A stretch of DNA of 64,000 nucleotides from Photobacterium damselae (GTDB taxonomy: Bacteria > Pseudomonadota > Gammaproteobacteria > Enterobacterales > Vibrionaceae). This document shows, in pieces, positions 1 to 8,612 of this stretch. The position numbers were made by a program, and so were the translations under genes. The notes beneath the pieces were generated by a model that saw only the letters and a program-made list of their open reading frames with translations, was not told the origin of the DNA and did not search any database. Each line of letters starts with the position of its first letter. Position 1 is the first letter of the stretch. Where the stretch lies: contig NZ_PYOG01000021.1 in NCBI RefSeq assembly GCF_003026815.1, positions 1 through 64,000 of the forward strand. Reading direction: 5' to 3'.

Positions 1-39
1 TGAGCTAACCTGTACTAATTGCCCGTGAGGCTTAACCAT
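1..39 (+). rRNA. rrl: 23S ribosomal RNA, 3' end (partial)
   Basis: The first bases match the conserved 3' terminus of bacterial 23S rRNA (GTACTAAT, then CCGTGAGGCTTAACC). The rest of the gene lies upstream of the window. The exact 3' end is set by comparison with E. coli and may be off by a few bases. A 5S gene and a tRNA-Asp follow, so this is the distal end of an rRNA operon. Confidence 0.93.
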
Positions 40-148
40 ACAACACCCAAGGGGTTTTATCGGACTCCACAAACACTTGAATGTAAGTTTGAGAACTAGT
101 TAACTTTCCCAGATTGCTATTTCAAGCGTTGCTTGAAATAAACGAATT

Positions 149-267
149 TGCTTGGCGACCTTAGCGCTGTGGTCCCACCTGAATCCATGCCGAACTCAGA
201 AGTGAAACGCAGCAGCGCCGATGGTAGTGTGGGGTCTCCCCATGTGAGAGTAGGACATCGCCAAGCA
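149..267 (+). rRNA. rrf: 5S ribosomal RNA
   Basis: About 119 nt closely matching E. coli 5S rRNA, with the conserved cores GGTCCCACCTGA, CCGAACTCAGAAGTGAAACG and GATGGTAGTGTGGGG. The 5' TGCTTGGCGA and 3' CGCCAAGCA ends pair to form helix I, which fixes both borders. It lies about 110 bp after the 23S end and 77 bp before tRNA-Asp in the same operon. Confidence 0.96.
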
Positions 268-344
268 CCCATTTCTTGTTTTTAGATTTTTAAAAAATCT
301 AAAGGCAAAAATAATTACCGTACTGAACATACGGTAGTTTAAGT

Positions 345-421
345 GGAGCGGTAGTTCAGTTGGTTAGAATACCGGCCTGTCACGCCGGGGGTCGCGGGTT
401 CGAGTCCCGTCCGCTCCGCCA
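345..421 (+). tRNA. tRNA-Asp (anticodon GTC), encoded CCA
   Basis: A 77-nt cloverleaf. The acceptor stem GGAGCGG pairs with CCGCTCC, the anticodon GTC is at 379-381 in CCTGTCAC, the T arm holds GGTTCGAGTCC, and CCA is encoded at 419-421. It lies at the distal end of the rRNA operon, a common place for tRNA-Asp in Vibrionaceae. Two degraded copies of this gene follow directly downstream. Confidence 0.97.
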
Positions 422-431
422 CTTATTTAGA

Positions 432-464
432 AAAGCCTGATTCGAAAGAATCAGGCTTTTTTTC
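432..464 (+). terminator. Rho-independent terminator 1 of the rRNA operon
   Basis: A perfect 12-bp stem, AAAGCCTGATTC/GAATCAGGCTTT, is closed by a GAAA tetraloop and followed by a T run. It directly follows tRNA-Asp. Near-copies at 613-644 and 737-764 share the same GAAA loop. Confidence 0.93.
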
Positions 465-500
465 ATTATACGTTTTAGAAATAAAAATATATAAAAAGCT

Positions 501-601
501 GAGCGGTAGTTCAGTTGGTTTGCTTTTTGTTTAAGAGCAAGCCGGCCTGTCACCCCGGGGGCGCGCTGATGTTCGGTATAGCAGTCCCGTCCGCTCCGCC
601 A
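501..601 (+). pseudogene. Degenerate second copy of tRNA-Asp
   Basis: The 5' segment GAGCGGTAGTTCAGTTGGTT (501-520) is identical to positions 347-366 of the intact tRNA, and the 3' segment GTCCCGTCCGCTCCGCCA (584-601) matches its acceptor and CCA end. Between them the D loop carries an insertion of about 26 nt containing a TTGCT/AGCAA inverted repeat, and the anticodon stem and T arm are rearranged. No cloverleaf can form, so this copy is probably non-functional. Together with the flanking DNA it is one unit of a tandem duplication. Confidence 0.85.
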
Positions 602-612
602 TTTGTTTAGAG

Positions 613-644
613 AAAGCCTGATTCGAAAGAGTCAGGCTTTTTTT
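613..644 (+). terminator. Rho-independent terminator 2 (repeat copy)
   Basis: A stem-GAAA-stem nearly identical to the terminator at 432-464 (one change gives a T-G wobble), followed by seven T. It follows the degenerate tRNA-Asp copy and belongs to the second unit of the tandem duplication. Confidence 0.88.
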
Positions 645-680
645 CATTATATGCTTTATAAATAAAAATAGATAAAAGTT

Positions 681-709
681 GAGTGGTAGTTCAGTTGGTT
701 TGCTTTTTT
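681..709 (+). pseudogene. Third tRNA-Asp remnant (5' fragment only)
   Basis: GAGTGGTAGTTCAGTTGGTT (681-700) repeats the acceptor/D-arm start of tRNA-Asp with one substitution. It continues with TTGCTTTTT, shared with the insertion in the copy at 501-601, and then all similarity to tRNA ends. It is a truncated relic. Confidence 0.75.
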
Positions 710-736
710 CGTTATAGTAATTTATCAAATAATACT

Positions 737-765
737 AAGCCCGAGTCGAAAGACTTGGGCTTTTC
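737..765 (+). terminator. Rho-independent terminator 3 (diverged repeat copy)
   Basis: The stem AAGCCCGAGTC/GACTTGGGCTT with a GAAA loop is followed by TTTT. It has the same design as the two upstream terminators but a diverged stem, and it closes the repeat tract after the rRNA operon. Confidence 0.85.
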
Positions 766-831
766 TACATTTGAGTAAAAACTGAGTTGGGTAATAGGTA
801 TCTGATTAAGATATGTTTACCTAGATGATTA

Positions 832-1656
832 TTATATGTGCTTATCGGATTCGATTTGAAAGTGTCGGCTTAAAGTATCAATAATATTTTTGCGGTAGCC
901 TGAATTATCATGGTCACCTAAAAGGTGTTCGAGCTCTTGTCCGATAATACTAAGTCGATAATAACTGAATGTACTTTTTGTTTTTAGACTCACTAGTTGA
1001 TAAGTATGCTGACCTTTCGATAATGTTAATGCACTATTTTTAGCAATGGCCTTAGTTGATAGTTCTGTTTTAAGTAATAACCCAGCTTCCATCAAAATCA
1101 TTAACATAGATACTGTAAGTGTGTTGGGCAACAAATCAATTTCTAGATACTGGTTTGAAAAAAGTCTTTTATTAGTGATTACTATTTGGCTTAACAGTTT
1201 ACTGTTGTTGTCTTGGTTTCCTAGTTGCCAGCATGTGTTGAGGGCTTTTTTAAATATAGCAAGCTCATAGTGAGTTAATTGCGCCAAGGTTTGTAATGCT
1301 TTTAGACTGATGCTATGAGGATTCAATGTTTCTTGGATTAAAGCTTTTGCCCATACTTTTTGCATTTGCGGGCTATAAATATCTTGTGCTAGCTGTAAGT
1401 AATGATGCCACCAATCGATATCAAGTTCCCGTGAGTTTTCTTCACCTGCATAGCTGTGAGCAAGCTTTATGATTTGCTCTAAGTTATTTTGTTTACTTTG
1501 CGCTAGGTATCGTTCTCGATGCTCTAAACGTTCAATTAAAGACAGCTCAGAACTATTGATTAATTCAGCTATATAATTTTGTTTTGCTAGGCGCTCGATA
1601 CGCTGTTTACTTGAAATGAGAGACGAGGAAGTTCGAGCAAATGGTAAGTTAGCCAT
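832..1656 (-). CDS. TIGR03899/DUF2806-like conserved protein of unknown function
   Basis: A 274-residue soluble, mostly helical protein with no signal peptide or membrane segment. The middle part (residues about 75-130), with DWWHHYLQLAQDI, MQKVWAKAL and SLKALQTLAQLT, resembles the core of DUF2806/TIGR03899 proteins, which I know as uncharacterised proteins found largely in Vibrionales. The Shine-Dalgarno before the ATG at 1656 is poor, so expression may be weak or the start may differ. It stands alone between the rRNA operon and ytfJ. The family call rests on motif memory and no function can be assigned. Confidence 0.7.
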   Translation of the reverse strand: MANLPFARTSSSLISSKQRIERLAKQNYIAELINSSELSLIERLEHRERYLAQSKQNNLEQIIKLAHSYAGEENSRELDIDWWHHYLQLAQDIYSPQMQKVWAKALIQETLNPHSISLKALQTLAQLTHYELAIFKKALNTCWQLGNQDNNSKLLSQIVITNKRLFSNQYLEIDLLPNTLTVSMLMILMEAGLLLKTELSTKAIAKNSALTLSKGQHTYQLVSLKTKSTFSYYRLSIIGQELEHLLGDHDNSGYRKNIIDTLSRHFQIESDKHI

Positions 1657-1762
1657 ATTTTAATTACTGTCAGCTTAGAGTAATGAACCGTTTGGGATCT
1701 TAATCTTTTGTCCAAAAAATCATAGAGGCAGCCAGATGATTTGGCTACCTCTGAGATCTTGG

Positions 1763-2320
1763 TTACAGATTTGCTTTAGTTAGCTCAATTACTTTAGTGA
1801 CTTGTTGTGGTGATAATTTACCTTCTTGAGCAAATAATATTTTACCGGCTTTATCGATAACAATAATGGCTGAATTATCTTTTTCTAATTGCCAGCTTTG
1901 TTGTACTTTTCCTTTAGCATCTAGCACTAGAGATGACCAGGGGAATTCTTTTTTGCTATCTTCTGCCGATGATTTTACTAAGCTTCCTGTGCCCCAAATG
2001 GAGTCATCTTGGTTAATAATAGTGATAGTTTGATACTTATCTGCTGGGAATTTAGCTTGGGTAATTGCACTGACTACAGAGGCATTCATCTCTTTAGCTG
2101 AGCTTCTTCCTGCAATAGCTTGAATAATGTGAACCTTTCCTGCAAGTTTTTGTGTGCTCCATGACTGATAATAAATATCGTCTTTTTTATTTAGGACGAT
2201 TTCACCTTTATCTTGTACTTTTACTTGTGGAAGTGATTCACCCAATTTTAAATTGTGAGCACTTACAGAGCTTGAGAGTAAAGTAAAAAATAAAAGGGCT
2301 AGGGGCTTCTTGTTCATCAT
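1763..2320 (-). CDS. ytfJ: YtfJ-family periplasmic protein
   Basis: A protein of about 185 residues beginning with a Sec signal peptide (hydrophobic LALLFFTLL, cleavage likely after SVSA). The mature part, HNLKLGESLPQVKV onwards with IIVIDKAGKILFAQEGKLS near the C-terminus, matches E. coli YtfJ, a thioredoxin-fold-like periplasmic protein of unclear role. The ATG at 2320 is preferred because GGAA sits just upstream of it; the ATG at 2332 has no Shine-Dalgarno. It is divergent from ytfK, as in E. coli, which supports both names. Confidence 0.88.
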   Translation of the reverse strand: MMNKKPLALLFFTLLSSSVSAHNLKLGESLPQVKVQDKGEIVLNKKDDIYYQSWSTQKLAGKVHIIQAIAGRSSAKEMNASVVSAITQAKFPADKYQTITIINQDDSIWGTGSLVKSSAEDSKKEFPWSSLVLDAKGKVQQSWQLEKDNSAIIVIDKAGKILFAQEGKLSPQQVTKVIELTKANL

Positions 2321-2585
2321 ATTAATTTCCATATGTTTTTATATATCCAGATGTTAAAAAATCACTGGGAGATAAATCGCTGTTATCTATAATTGCTTTT
2401 TGTTGACACTTTGACCAATTAATATTGATATAGTTTCGCAAATGAATAGTTAACATCTTAAGAATACTTGATTTTTTAGATTTAGAGAAAGTTGACTGGC
2501 AAGAAATTTGCTAGTTCTTTGATGAAGAGTCGAAACCAAGTCGCTCGTTGATTGTCTTAACCTTACATCAAGTCTGGAGGCAATA

Positions 2586-2801
2586 ATGTTACGAATTTTT
2601 AAGCAATATAGGCCGATTCAAGTTGCTCGTCATGTGAAAAAATATTTCAGAGGTCGAGTTTTTATTTGGGGCGTAGGAGCTTTTGAATTTGATAAGGGGC
2701 GCTTACTTCCAGCGGAACACCATAATATACAGGCGCTAAATACACTTTCTGAAGTGAACCGTCATATTGATGCGTTAGCCGTTGATTTGGCTCTTGTATA
2801 A
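2586..2801 (+). CDS. ytfK: YtfK, DUF1107 stringent-response modulator
   Basis: A 71-residue protein with the hallmarks of E. coli YtfK: IFKQYRPIQVARHVKKYFRGR at the N-terminus, GAFEFDKGRLL in the middle and SEVNRHI near the end. In E. coli, YtfK binds SpoT and tilts it towards (p)ppGpp synthesis during phosphate or fatty-acid starvation; a similar role here is inferred from homology. A strong Shine-Dalgarno (GGAGG) lies 5 bp before the ATG. It is transcribed divergently from ytfJ and lies 250 bp upstream of tamA. Confidence 0.92.
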   Translation: MLRIFKQYRPIQVARHVKKYFRGRVFIWGVGAFEFDKGRLLPAEHHNIQALNTLSEVNRHIDALAVDLALV

Positions 2802-3051
2802 TTAAACGATCTTCTAGAGACTACTCTCATTTATTTATTGTAGTTTCTCCCTATCTCTATAGTTGTTCTAATCTATATCTTTGTGGGTATGTATTATTTT
2901 GATAAATGTTGAATATGTGTGTTAGTGAGAGCTTGGTAGGCATATTCAAATTTTTTCAGCGCCAACTTATTGGCAGCGTAGTTGTACTTTGTCAAAATGC
3001 ACAAGATCCTAAATAAAAATCCACCATTCCATAATAAGAAGCTCATTGGAC

Positions 3052-4773
3052 ATGAAAAAGTTTTTCAAGCCGCTTAGCTTGACTGCATTTGCTTTAGCTT
3101 TTTCTACCGCTGCTCATGCCTCTTCATCTTTGAAGATCAAAGGCCTAGACGGTAAGTTAGAAAGTAATGTTGAAGCATATCTGTCAGGTATTCCAAAGGA
3201 AGATTATAGTGCCACCTTACGTTTTCAAGAGCAGGTTGAAGATGAAGTAAAGCAAGCTCTTCAAGCTCTGGGGTATTACCAACCATCTATTGATTATCGA
3301 GCAAAGCCTGATGGTGATGAAATTGATATTACCATTACGGTTGATGCCGGAACTGCGACTCATATTGCGAAAAGTGATATTGAAATTACAGGTGCAGCAG
3401 CAAATGACCCTGACTTTCTTGCTTTGATCAGAAATAGTGGCCTAAGTATTGGCGATCAACTCAATCATGGCAATTACGAAGCATTTAAATCATCTCTATC
3501 AAGTTTAGCGTTGAAAAAAGGCTACTTTGATGCCGAGATGACGAAAAGTGTTATGGAAGTTGCTCCAAGTCGAGCAGAAGCTTTTATCATCATTCACTTT
3601 GATTCTGGTAAGCGTTACAACTTTGGTCAAACTCTTTTCCAAGGCAGCCAGATTGATCAAGATCGTTTAGATTCATTAATTCCATATCAAGAGAATGAGC
3701 CTTATCTTGCCTCTAAGTTAGGGTTGTTTAATGAACGACTATCTAGTGTAGGGTGGTTTTCATCGATCTTTGTTGGTGGTGATGTTAATGAGCGTAAAGG
3801 TGATGAAATCCCAATTCATGTAGCTCTGTCTCCTGCTGTTCGTAATAAGGTTGAAGTTGGTATGGGTTACTCTACCGATGTGGGATACAACTTTAAGCTG
3901 AACTGGAAAAAACCGTGGATCAACAGTAAAGGTCATAGCCTTACTGTTAAAAGTGAGTTCTCGAAAGTACAGCCTAAAATTGAGGCGGCTTATAAGATCC
4001 CGCTTGATGATGTTCTAAATAATTATTATCAAGTGATTGGTGGTATTCGTTATGTTGATAACCATGATACTCGTAGTACAGAGTACAGTGCTGGTTTAGA
4101 GCGTCATTGGAAACTAGAGTCTGGCTGGAAACGTGTCGCTTCTTTACGTTGGTTGTATGAAGACTATAAGCAAGGTGAATTTGAAAGTGGCGTTGCTCAT
4201 ATGCTTATTCCTGGTCTGACTTATTCAAGAACTCGAACTCGTGGTGGTGCGATGCCAACGTGGGGTGATCGTCAAATGTTCTCAGTTGAAGTGACCGATC
4301 CGGCACTGGGTTCTGATAATCGTCTCGCTCGTTTGCGTGGTCAAACAGCATGGATTCGCTCTCTTAGTGAGAATCAACGAGGCTTATTCCGGTTAGATGC
4401 TGGAGCGGTCTTTACTGATCATTTAGCAACCGTACCACCATCTATGCGCTTCTTTGCAGGTGGTGATAATAGTATTCGTGGTTACGGTTATGAATCAGTG
4501 GGTCCTCGCGACTCTGCGGGTAAGTTGCTTGGTGGTAAGTACATGGCAACATCATCACTTGAATATCAATACCGTGTCTATGGCGATTGGTGGGGAGCTA
4601 TTTTCTACGACTATGGTTCGGCATGGAATGATAGTCCTGATTGGGTGAGCGGTGCTGGTGTTGGCGTTCGCTGGGCATCTCCTGTTGGTCCTGTCACCCT
4701 TGATTTTGCCTGGGGTCTAGATAAAGAAAAAGATAAGTTCCAGCTCCACTTCTCATTAGGTCCTGAATTATGA
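3052..4773 (+). CDS. tamA: Translocation and assembly module subunit TamA (Omp85 family)
   Basis: A 573-residue outer-membrane protein. A signal peptide (MKKFFKPLSL to AHA) is followed by N-terminal POTRA repeats (about 25-260) and an Omp85 beta barrel carrying the lid-lock/loop-6 motif region FAGGDNSIRGYGYESVGP. It ends in LHFSLGPEL, with an aromatic residue in the last strand as is usual for barrels. TamA works with inner-membrane-anchored TamB in inserting certain outer-membrane proteins and in phospholipid transport. A TTG at 3046 is also in frame, but the ATG at 3052 directly precedes the signal peptide. The stop overlaps the tamB start by 4 bp. Confidence 0.95.
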   Translation: MKKFFKPLSLTAFALAFSTAAHASSSLKIKGLDGKLESNVEAYLSGIPKEDYSATLRFQEQVEDEVKQALQALGYYQPSIDYRAKPDGDEIDITITVDAGTATHIAKSDIEITGAAANDPDFLALIRNSGLSIGDQLNHGNYEAFKSSLSSLALKKGYFDAEMTKSVMEVAPSRAEAFIIIHFDSGKRYNFGQTLFQGSQIDQDRLDSLIPYQENEPYLASKLGLFNERLSSVGWFSSIFVGGDVNERKGDEIPIHVALSPAVRNKVEVGMGYSTDVGYNFKLNWKKPWINSKGHSLTVKSEFSKVQPKIEAAYKIPLDDVLNNYYQVIGGIRYVDNHDTRSTEYSAGLERHWKLESGWKRVASLRWLYEDYKQGEFESGVAHMLIPGLTYSRTRTRGGAMPTWGDRQMFSVEVTDPALGSDNRLARLRGQTAWIRSLSENQRGLFRLDAGAVFTDHLATVPPSMRFFAGGDNSIRGYGYESVGPRDSAGKLLGGKYMATSSLEYQYRVYGDWWGAIFYDYGSAWNDSPDWVSGAGVGVRWASPVGPVTLDFAWGLDKEKDKFQLHFSLGPEL

Positions 4774-7700
4774 TCTGGGTAAAACGTATATCTCTTGCTG
4801 TGCTGGCAATATTGCTGGTTTTAGTAATAACGCTAGCAACCTTGCTGTTTACTCCTGCAGGGGTAAAAGTTGCGCTATGGGGGGCTCAAAAGGCACTGCC
4901 TGCGCTAAAGATTGAAAGTAGTGATGGCGGCTTCTTTGATGGCTTGATCTTGAATAATGTTCAATACGATGATGGGAACATGTCGTTATTGGCCAAAAAG
5001 ATCTCATTGAATTTAGACGATGGCTGCCTGTTAACTCCCGAAATTTGTGTTAAAGAGCTCGGAGTTGACGGGGTAACTTTTGCGATGCCTGAGTTACCTC
5101 CACCATCGACTGAACCTGAGCAACCTTCAGAGCCTGTCACTGAAATATCAATGCCTTTACCGATTCATATTGAAAATGTCCATCTTAATGACATTAAACT
5201 TGATATTTTGGGTAATAAGGTTGGATGGAAAAGTTTCACAACAGCAGCTGAATTGGCTGGTAGCAAGGTGACACTTAAACCAACAGATTGGCAAGATATT
5301 GATTTAACACTAGCGCCAGCTAAGCCTCAAACAAAAAGTTCATCTAAAGCAAAGAGCAGTGCTCCAACTAAAGCTGAACCGATTGTATTGCCAGATGTTG
5401 TGTTGCCGATGTCGTTTGATGTTGAGCGATTTACCGTTAAAAACTTTGAGCTACATGGTGAAACACCGCATAAAGTGAGCTTGCTTGAACTGATAGCAAA
5501 AGCTGAAAAAAGTAATATTAATATCAGTAAGCTGGAATTAATTGCACCCCAAGCAAGTGTGAATGCAAAAGCGGATGTGACATTAACCGGTGATTATCCC
5601 CTTGAGTTAGATGCCAATGCTAAAGTTGCCATGAAACCGCTCCAGGGGCATAAACTGAGCGTAAAAGCATCGGGTTCATTAGCGAAATTATCACTTGATG
5701 CCAATTTGAAAGGTAAGCTCGATGCGTTAGTGAAAGGTCAATTATCACCGTTGGATCCTAACTTACCGTTTGATGTCAAAGTATCGAGTAATCACATTCA
5801 GTGGCCTATTGATACGAAAGCAGAGTACAACGTTAATAAAACCAACATTAAGGCGAAAGGTAGCTTAAAAGGGTTCAGTTTCAGTGCCAAAACAGATGTT
5901 AATGGTACGACTATTCCTACGGTTAATGTGGACCTAAATGGTAAAGGCGATCTTAATCAGGTTGATTTAAGTGCTTTGACGATTAAAACGCTTGGTGGTG
6001 TTGTTTCTGGTAATGCGAAAGCCAGCTGGAAAAATACGGTAAAATGGCAAGGTGCAATCGCTCTTGACAGTATTCAACCTGGCAAACAGTGGCCAGAAGC
6101 TGACGGTAATATCAGTGGTAAGTTAGAGACATCTGGTGGGCTTACTGCTAAAGGTGGATGGTTTGCTAAATTACCACTATTAGATATTCACGGTAACATC
6201 ATGAAACAACCGTTTACCTTAGCGGGCTCTGCAAATGCAGAAGATCTGTCAGGTAAAGGTGATCTTAATGTTGTTACCGATGGCTTAACCTTGAAACACG
6301 GTATTAATGGATTAACAGCAAAAGGCAGTTTAGGTAAAGACTGGAACATGATCGCACAAGTGAATGCGCCTGATCTTTCCCGTTCTCTTGCTGGATTACG
6401 CGGCCGAGTAATGGGTGATGTTAAGCTAACTGGCAAGATGGCAGAACCCAATGTGATGATCGACCTAGAGGGTAATGGTTTAGGTTGGCAGAAGATGGCA
6501 AGCCTACAATCTTTTGCAATTAAAGGTCAGATTAAACCGATGCCTGAATTACAAGGTGATTTAAGCATTACTGCTGCGAATGGCAAATATGACACTATGT
6601 CGTTAAAAGACCTTAAGGTGCTATTTAATGGCAGTGAGAAGCAGCATACTCTAACGCTTAACCTTGATGCTGAGCCAGTAAGTGCCAACCTCGCTCTTGA
6701 AGGTCAATTAAATCGTGAGACTGGATGGCAGGGGATGCTATCTAAAGGCAATATCAAAACCCCTGTTGGTAATTGGGTACTCAATCATCCAACGCGTTTA
6801 GGTTATAACTTAAAAACAGCGATGGCGAATGTTGAAGCCCATTGTTGGCAACAAGGTCAAGCTAGTATTTGCCTAACTCAAAACCTAACCGCAGGTAAAT
6901 CGGGTAAAGCAGATTTAGCAATTAAGAACATTAACTTTGAGATGTTGAAGCCATATCTTCCTGATGGTATCGAATTGAAAGGTGGTGTTGGAGCAACGGC
7001 ATCGGCTTCTTGGGCTCCAAATCAAGCACCTGTGGTCAATGCTCAAGTGCTTTTACCTGAAGGTTCTGTTAATCAACGTTTTTCACCTGATGAGCGCCCA
7101 TTAACCTTTGCTTGGGATAAAGTGACGCTTAATGCTGATATGAAAAATGATGTCTTAAATGCGAATTGGTTATTTGCAATAAAAGATAATGGTGATTTAA
7201 GTGGTCAAGCTCGTATTACGAATCTGCAAGGTAATCAGCAGATCAATGCACAAGTAAAACTCGATCGCTTTATGCTGGCCTTCTTAGAGCCTGTGATTAA
7301 GGACTATCATAAGTTCGATGGGGCAGTAAATGCTGATCTACGAGTGACGGGCCCTATTTTACACCCTGCAGTTAATGGTCAATTGAGCGTTGATAAATTA
7401 CAAGCGACTGGACGTAAAGTTCCGCTTGATATTAAAGACGCTGAAATTACAATTGATTTTAATGGTTACAATGCCCAGCTCTCTGGTGATATTTTCACTC
7501 CAGACGGTAAGTTGTTATTGCGAGGTATGGGTGACTGGCAAAACATGGCAGCTTGGAAATCTGAGCTTCATGTAAAAGGTAGTGAACTTCAAGTAAGCGT
7601 ACCTCCTATGGTTTCGTTGAAAGTCTCTCCTGAATTGAGCATTACAGCGAATCCTAAAGGCGCCGATATTACCGGTAATGTGGAAATTCCTTGGGGTCGT

Positions 7701-8522
7701 ATTCGAGTCAATCAATTGCCTAAGTCTGCGGTATCAGTTTCTAAAGATCAGGTGTTATTAAATAACGATCTGAAACCGGTAAAAGAGCAAGTATCTACAC
7801 CATTTGATATTCGTACCAATGTGATGGTGAAGATTGGCGATGATATGAAGCTTAAAGCCTTTGGTTTAAATGCAGGACTTACAGGTGATCTAAATGTTCG
7901 CCAAGAAGGTAAAGGACCGATGATTTACGGTGAGATCAATATCACTGATGGTTCGTTCTATCGTGCTCTTGGTCAAGAACTGCAAATCCGTAAAGGTCAG
8001 ATTATCTTTAACGGGCCAGCTGATCAGCCATATCTTGCTTTTGAAGCGATTCGGGATCCTGACAATATTGAAGATGATGTGATTGCTGGTGTGCGTGTAA
8101 CTGGTTCAGCAGATGCACCTAAGGTTGAGATTTTCTCAGATCCTGCGATGCCACAGCAAAATGCTTTATCGTACATCTTAACTGGTCGTAATTTAGATAG
8201 CGAAGATGCTGATAACGGTAATGCGATGACAACTGCGCTGATCGGTATGGGCCTAGCTCAAAGTGGTCAGTTAGTCGGTGACATTGGCGAAGCTGTTGGG
8301 GTAAAAGATCTTAGTTTATCAACGGCAGGTTCTGGCGACGATTCTCAGGTTCAAATCAGTGGTTATATTGCACCTGGTTTACAGGTTAAATATGGTGTTG
8401 GTATCTTTAACTCAATCGGTGAATTTACCGTGCGCTATCGTCTAATGAAGGACCTCTATGTTGAGGCTGTTTCTGGGCTTGATAGTGCAGTAGATTTACT
8501 GTACCAATTTGAATTTAACTAA
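4770..8522 (+). CDS. tamB: Translocation and assembly module subunit TamB (AsmA-like, DUF490)
   Basis: A 1250-residue protein with one N-terminal signal anchor (residues about 7-28), a very long region of repeating beta-strand groups typical of AsmA-like bridge proteins, and a C-terminal TamB/DUF490 domain (about 900-1250) with the conserved QQNALSYILTGR and ending LYQFEFN. It is thought to span the periplasm and pair with TamA. The start codon lies in ATGA overlapping the tamA stop, so the two are translationally coupled. The length is close to E. coli TamB (1259). Confidence 0.95.
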   Translation: MIWVKRISLAVLAILLVLVITLATLLFTPAGVKVALWGAQKALPALKIESSDGGFFDGLILNNVQYDDGNMSLLAKKISLNLDDGCLLTPEICVKELGVDGVTFAMPELPPPSTEPEQPSEPVTEISMPLPIHIENVHLNDIKLDILGNKVGWKSFTTAAELAGSKVTLKPTDWQDIDLTLAPAKPQTKSSSKAKSSAPTKAEPIVLPDVVLPMSFDVERFTVKNFELHGETPHKVSLLELIAKAEKSNINISKLELIAPQASVNAKADVTLTGDYPLELDANAKVAMKPLQGHKLSVKASGSLAKLSLDANLKGKLDALVKGQLSPLDPNLPFDVKVSSNHIQWPIDTKAEYNVNKTNIKAKGSLKGFSFSAKTDVNGTTIPTVNVDLNGKGDLNQVDLSALTIKTLGGVVSGNAKASWKNTVKWQGAIALDSIQPGKQWPEADGNISGKLETSGGLTAKGGWFAKLPLLDIHGNIMKQPFTLAGSANAEDLSGKGDLNVVTDGLTLKHGINGLTAKGSLGKDWNMIAQVNAPDLSRSLAGLRGRVMGDVKLTGKMAEPNVMIDLEGNGLGWQKMASLQSFAIKGQIKPMPELQGDLSITAANGKYDTMSLKDLKVLFNGSEKQHTLTLNLDAEPVSANLALEGQLNRETGWQGMLSKGNIKTPVGNWVLNHPTRLGYNLKTAMANVEAHCWQQGQASICLTQNLTAGKSGKADLAIKNINFEMLKPYLPDGIELKGGVGATASASWAPNQAPVVNAQVLLPEGSVNQRFSPDERPLTFAWDKVTLNADMKNDVLNANWLFAIKDNGDLSGQARITNLQGNQQINAQVKLDRFMLAFLEPVIKDYHKFDGAVNADLRVTGPILHPAVNGQLSVDKLQATGRKVPLDIKDAEITIDFNGYNAQLSGDIFTPDGKLLLRGMGDWQNMAAWKSELHVKGSELQVSVPPMVSLKVSPELSITANPKGADITGNVEIPWGRIRVNQLPKSAVSVSKDQVLLNNDLKPVKEQVSTPFDIRTNVMVKIGDDMKLKAFGLNAGLTGDLNVRQEGKGPMIYGEINITDGSFYRALGQELQIRKGQIIFNGPADQPYLAFEAIRDPDNIEDDVIAGVRVTGSADAPKVEIFSDPAMPQQNALSYILTGRNLDSEDADNGNAMTTALIGMGLAQSGQLVGDIGEAVGVKDLSLSTAGSGDDSQVQISGYIAPGLQVKYGVGIFNSIGEFTVRYRLMKDLYVEAVSGLDSAVDLLYQFEFN

Positions 8523-8537
8523 GCTAAACTAGGCAGT

Positions 8538-8577
8538 AAAAAGAGCGTGTGGTGAAAAGCCAGGCGCTCTTTTTTTA
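8538..8577 (+). terminator. Terminator of ytfK/tamAB
   Basis: The stem AGAGCG/CGCTCT, extended by flanking A and T runs, is followed by TTTTTTT. It lies 16 bp after the tamB stop, between convergent tamB and the pspE-like gene. Confidence 0.8.
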
Positions 8578-8612
8578 TTTATTGAAACTAATTTTAACCT
8601 AATTTAAATCGG

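Larger units (their letters stand above)
347..765 (+). repeat. Three tandem tRNA-Asp/terminator units, progressively decayed
   Basis: The 20-bp tRNA start recurs at 347, 501 and 681. Each copy is followed by a GAAA-loop terminator, and units 1 and 2 also share a closely matching AT-rich tail (421-500 and 601-680 align base for base with few changes). The period is 154 bp, then 180 bp; the 26-bp difference is the insertion in unit 2. Only unit 1 retains a functional tRNA. Confidence 0.85.

Noticed and set aside
531..728. 65-codon minus-strand frame over the tRNA-Asp repeats
   Set aside because: It runs through tRNA remnants and terminators, has no Shine-Dalgarno and no sensible protein features.
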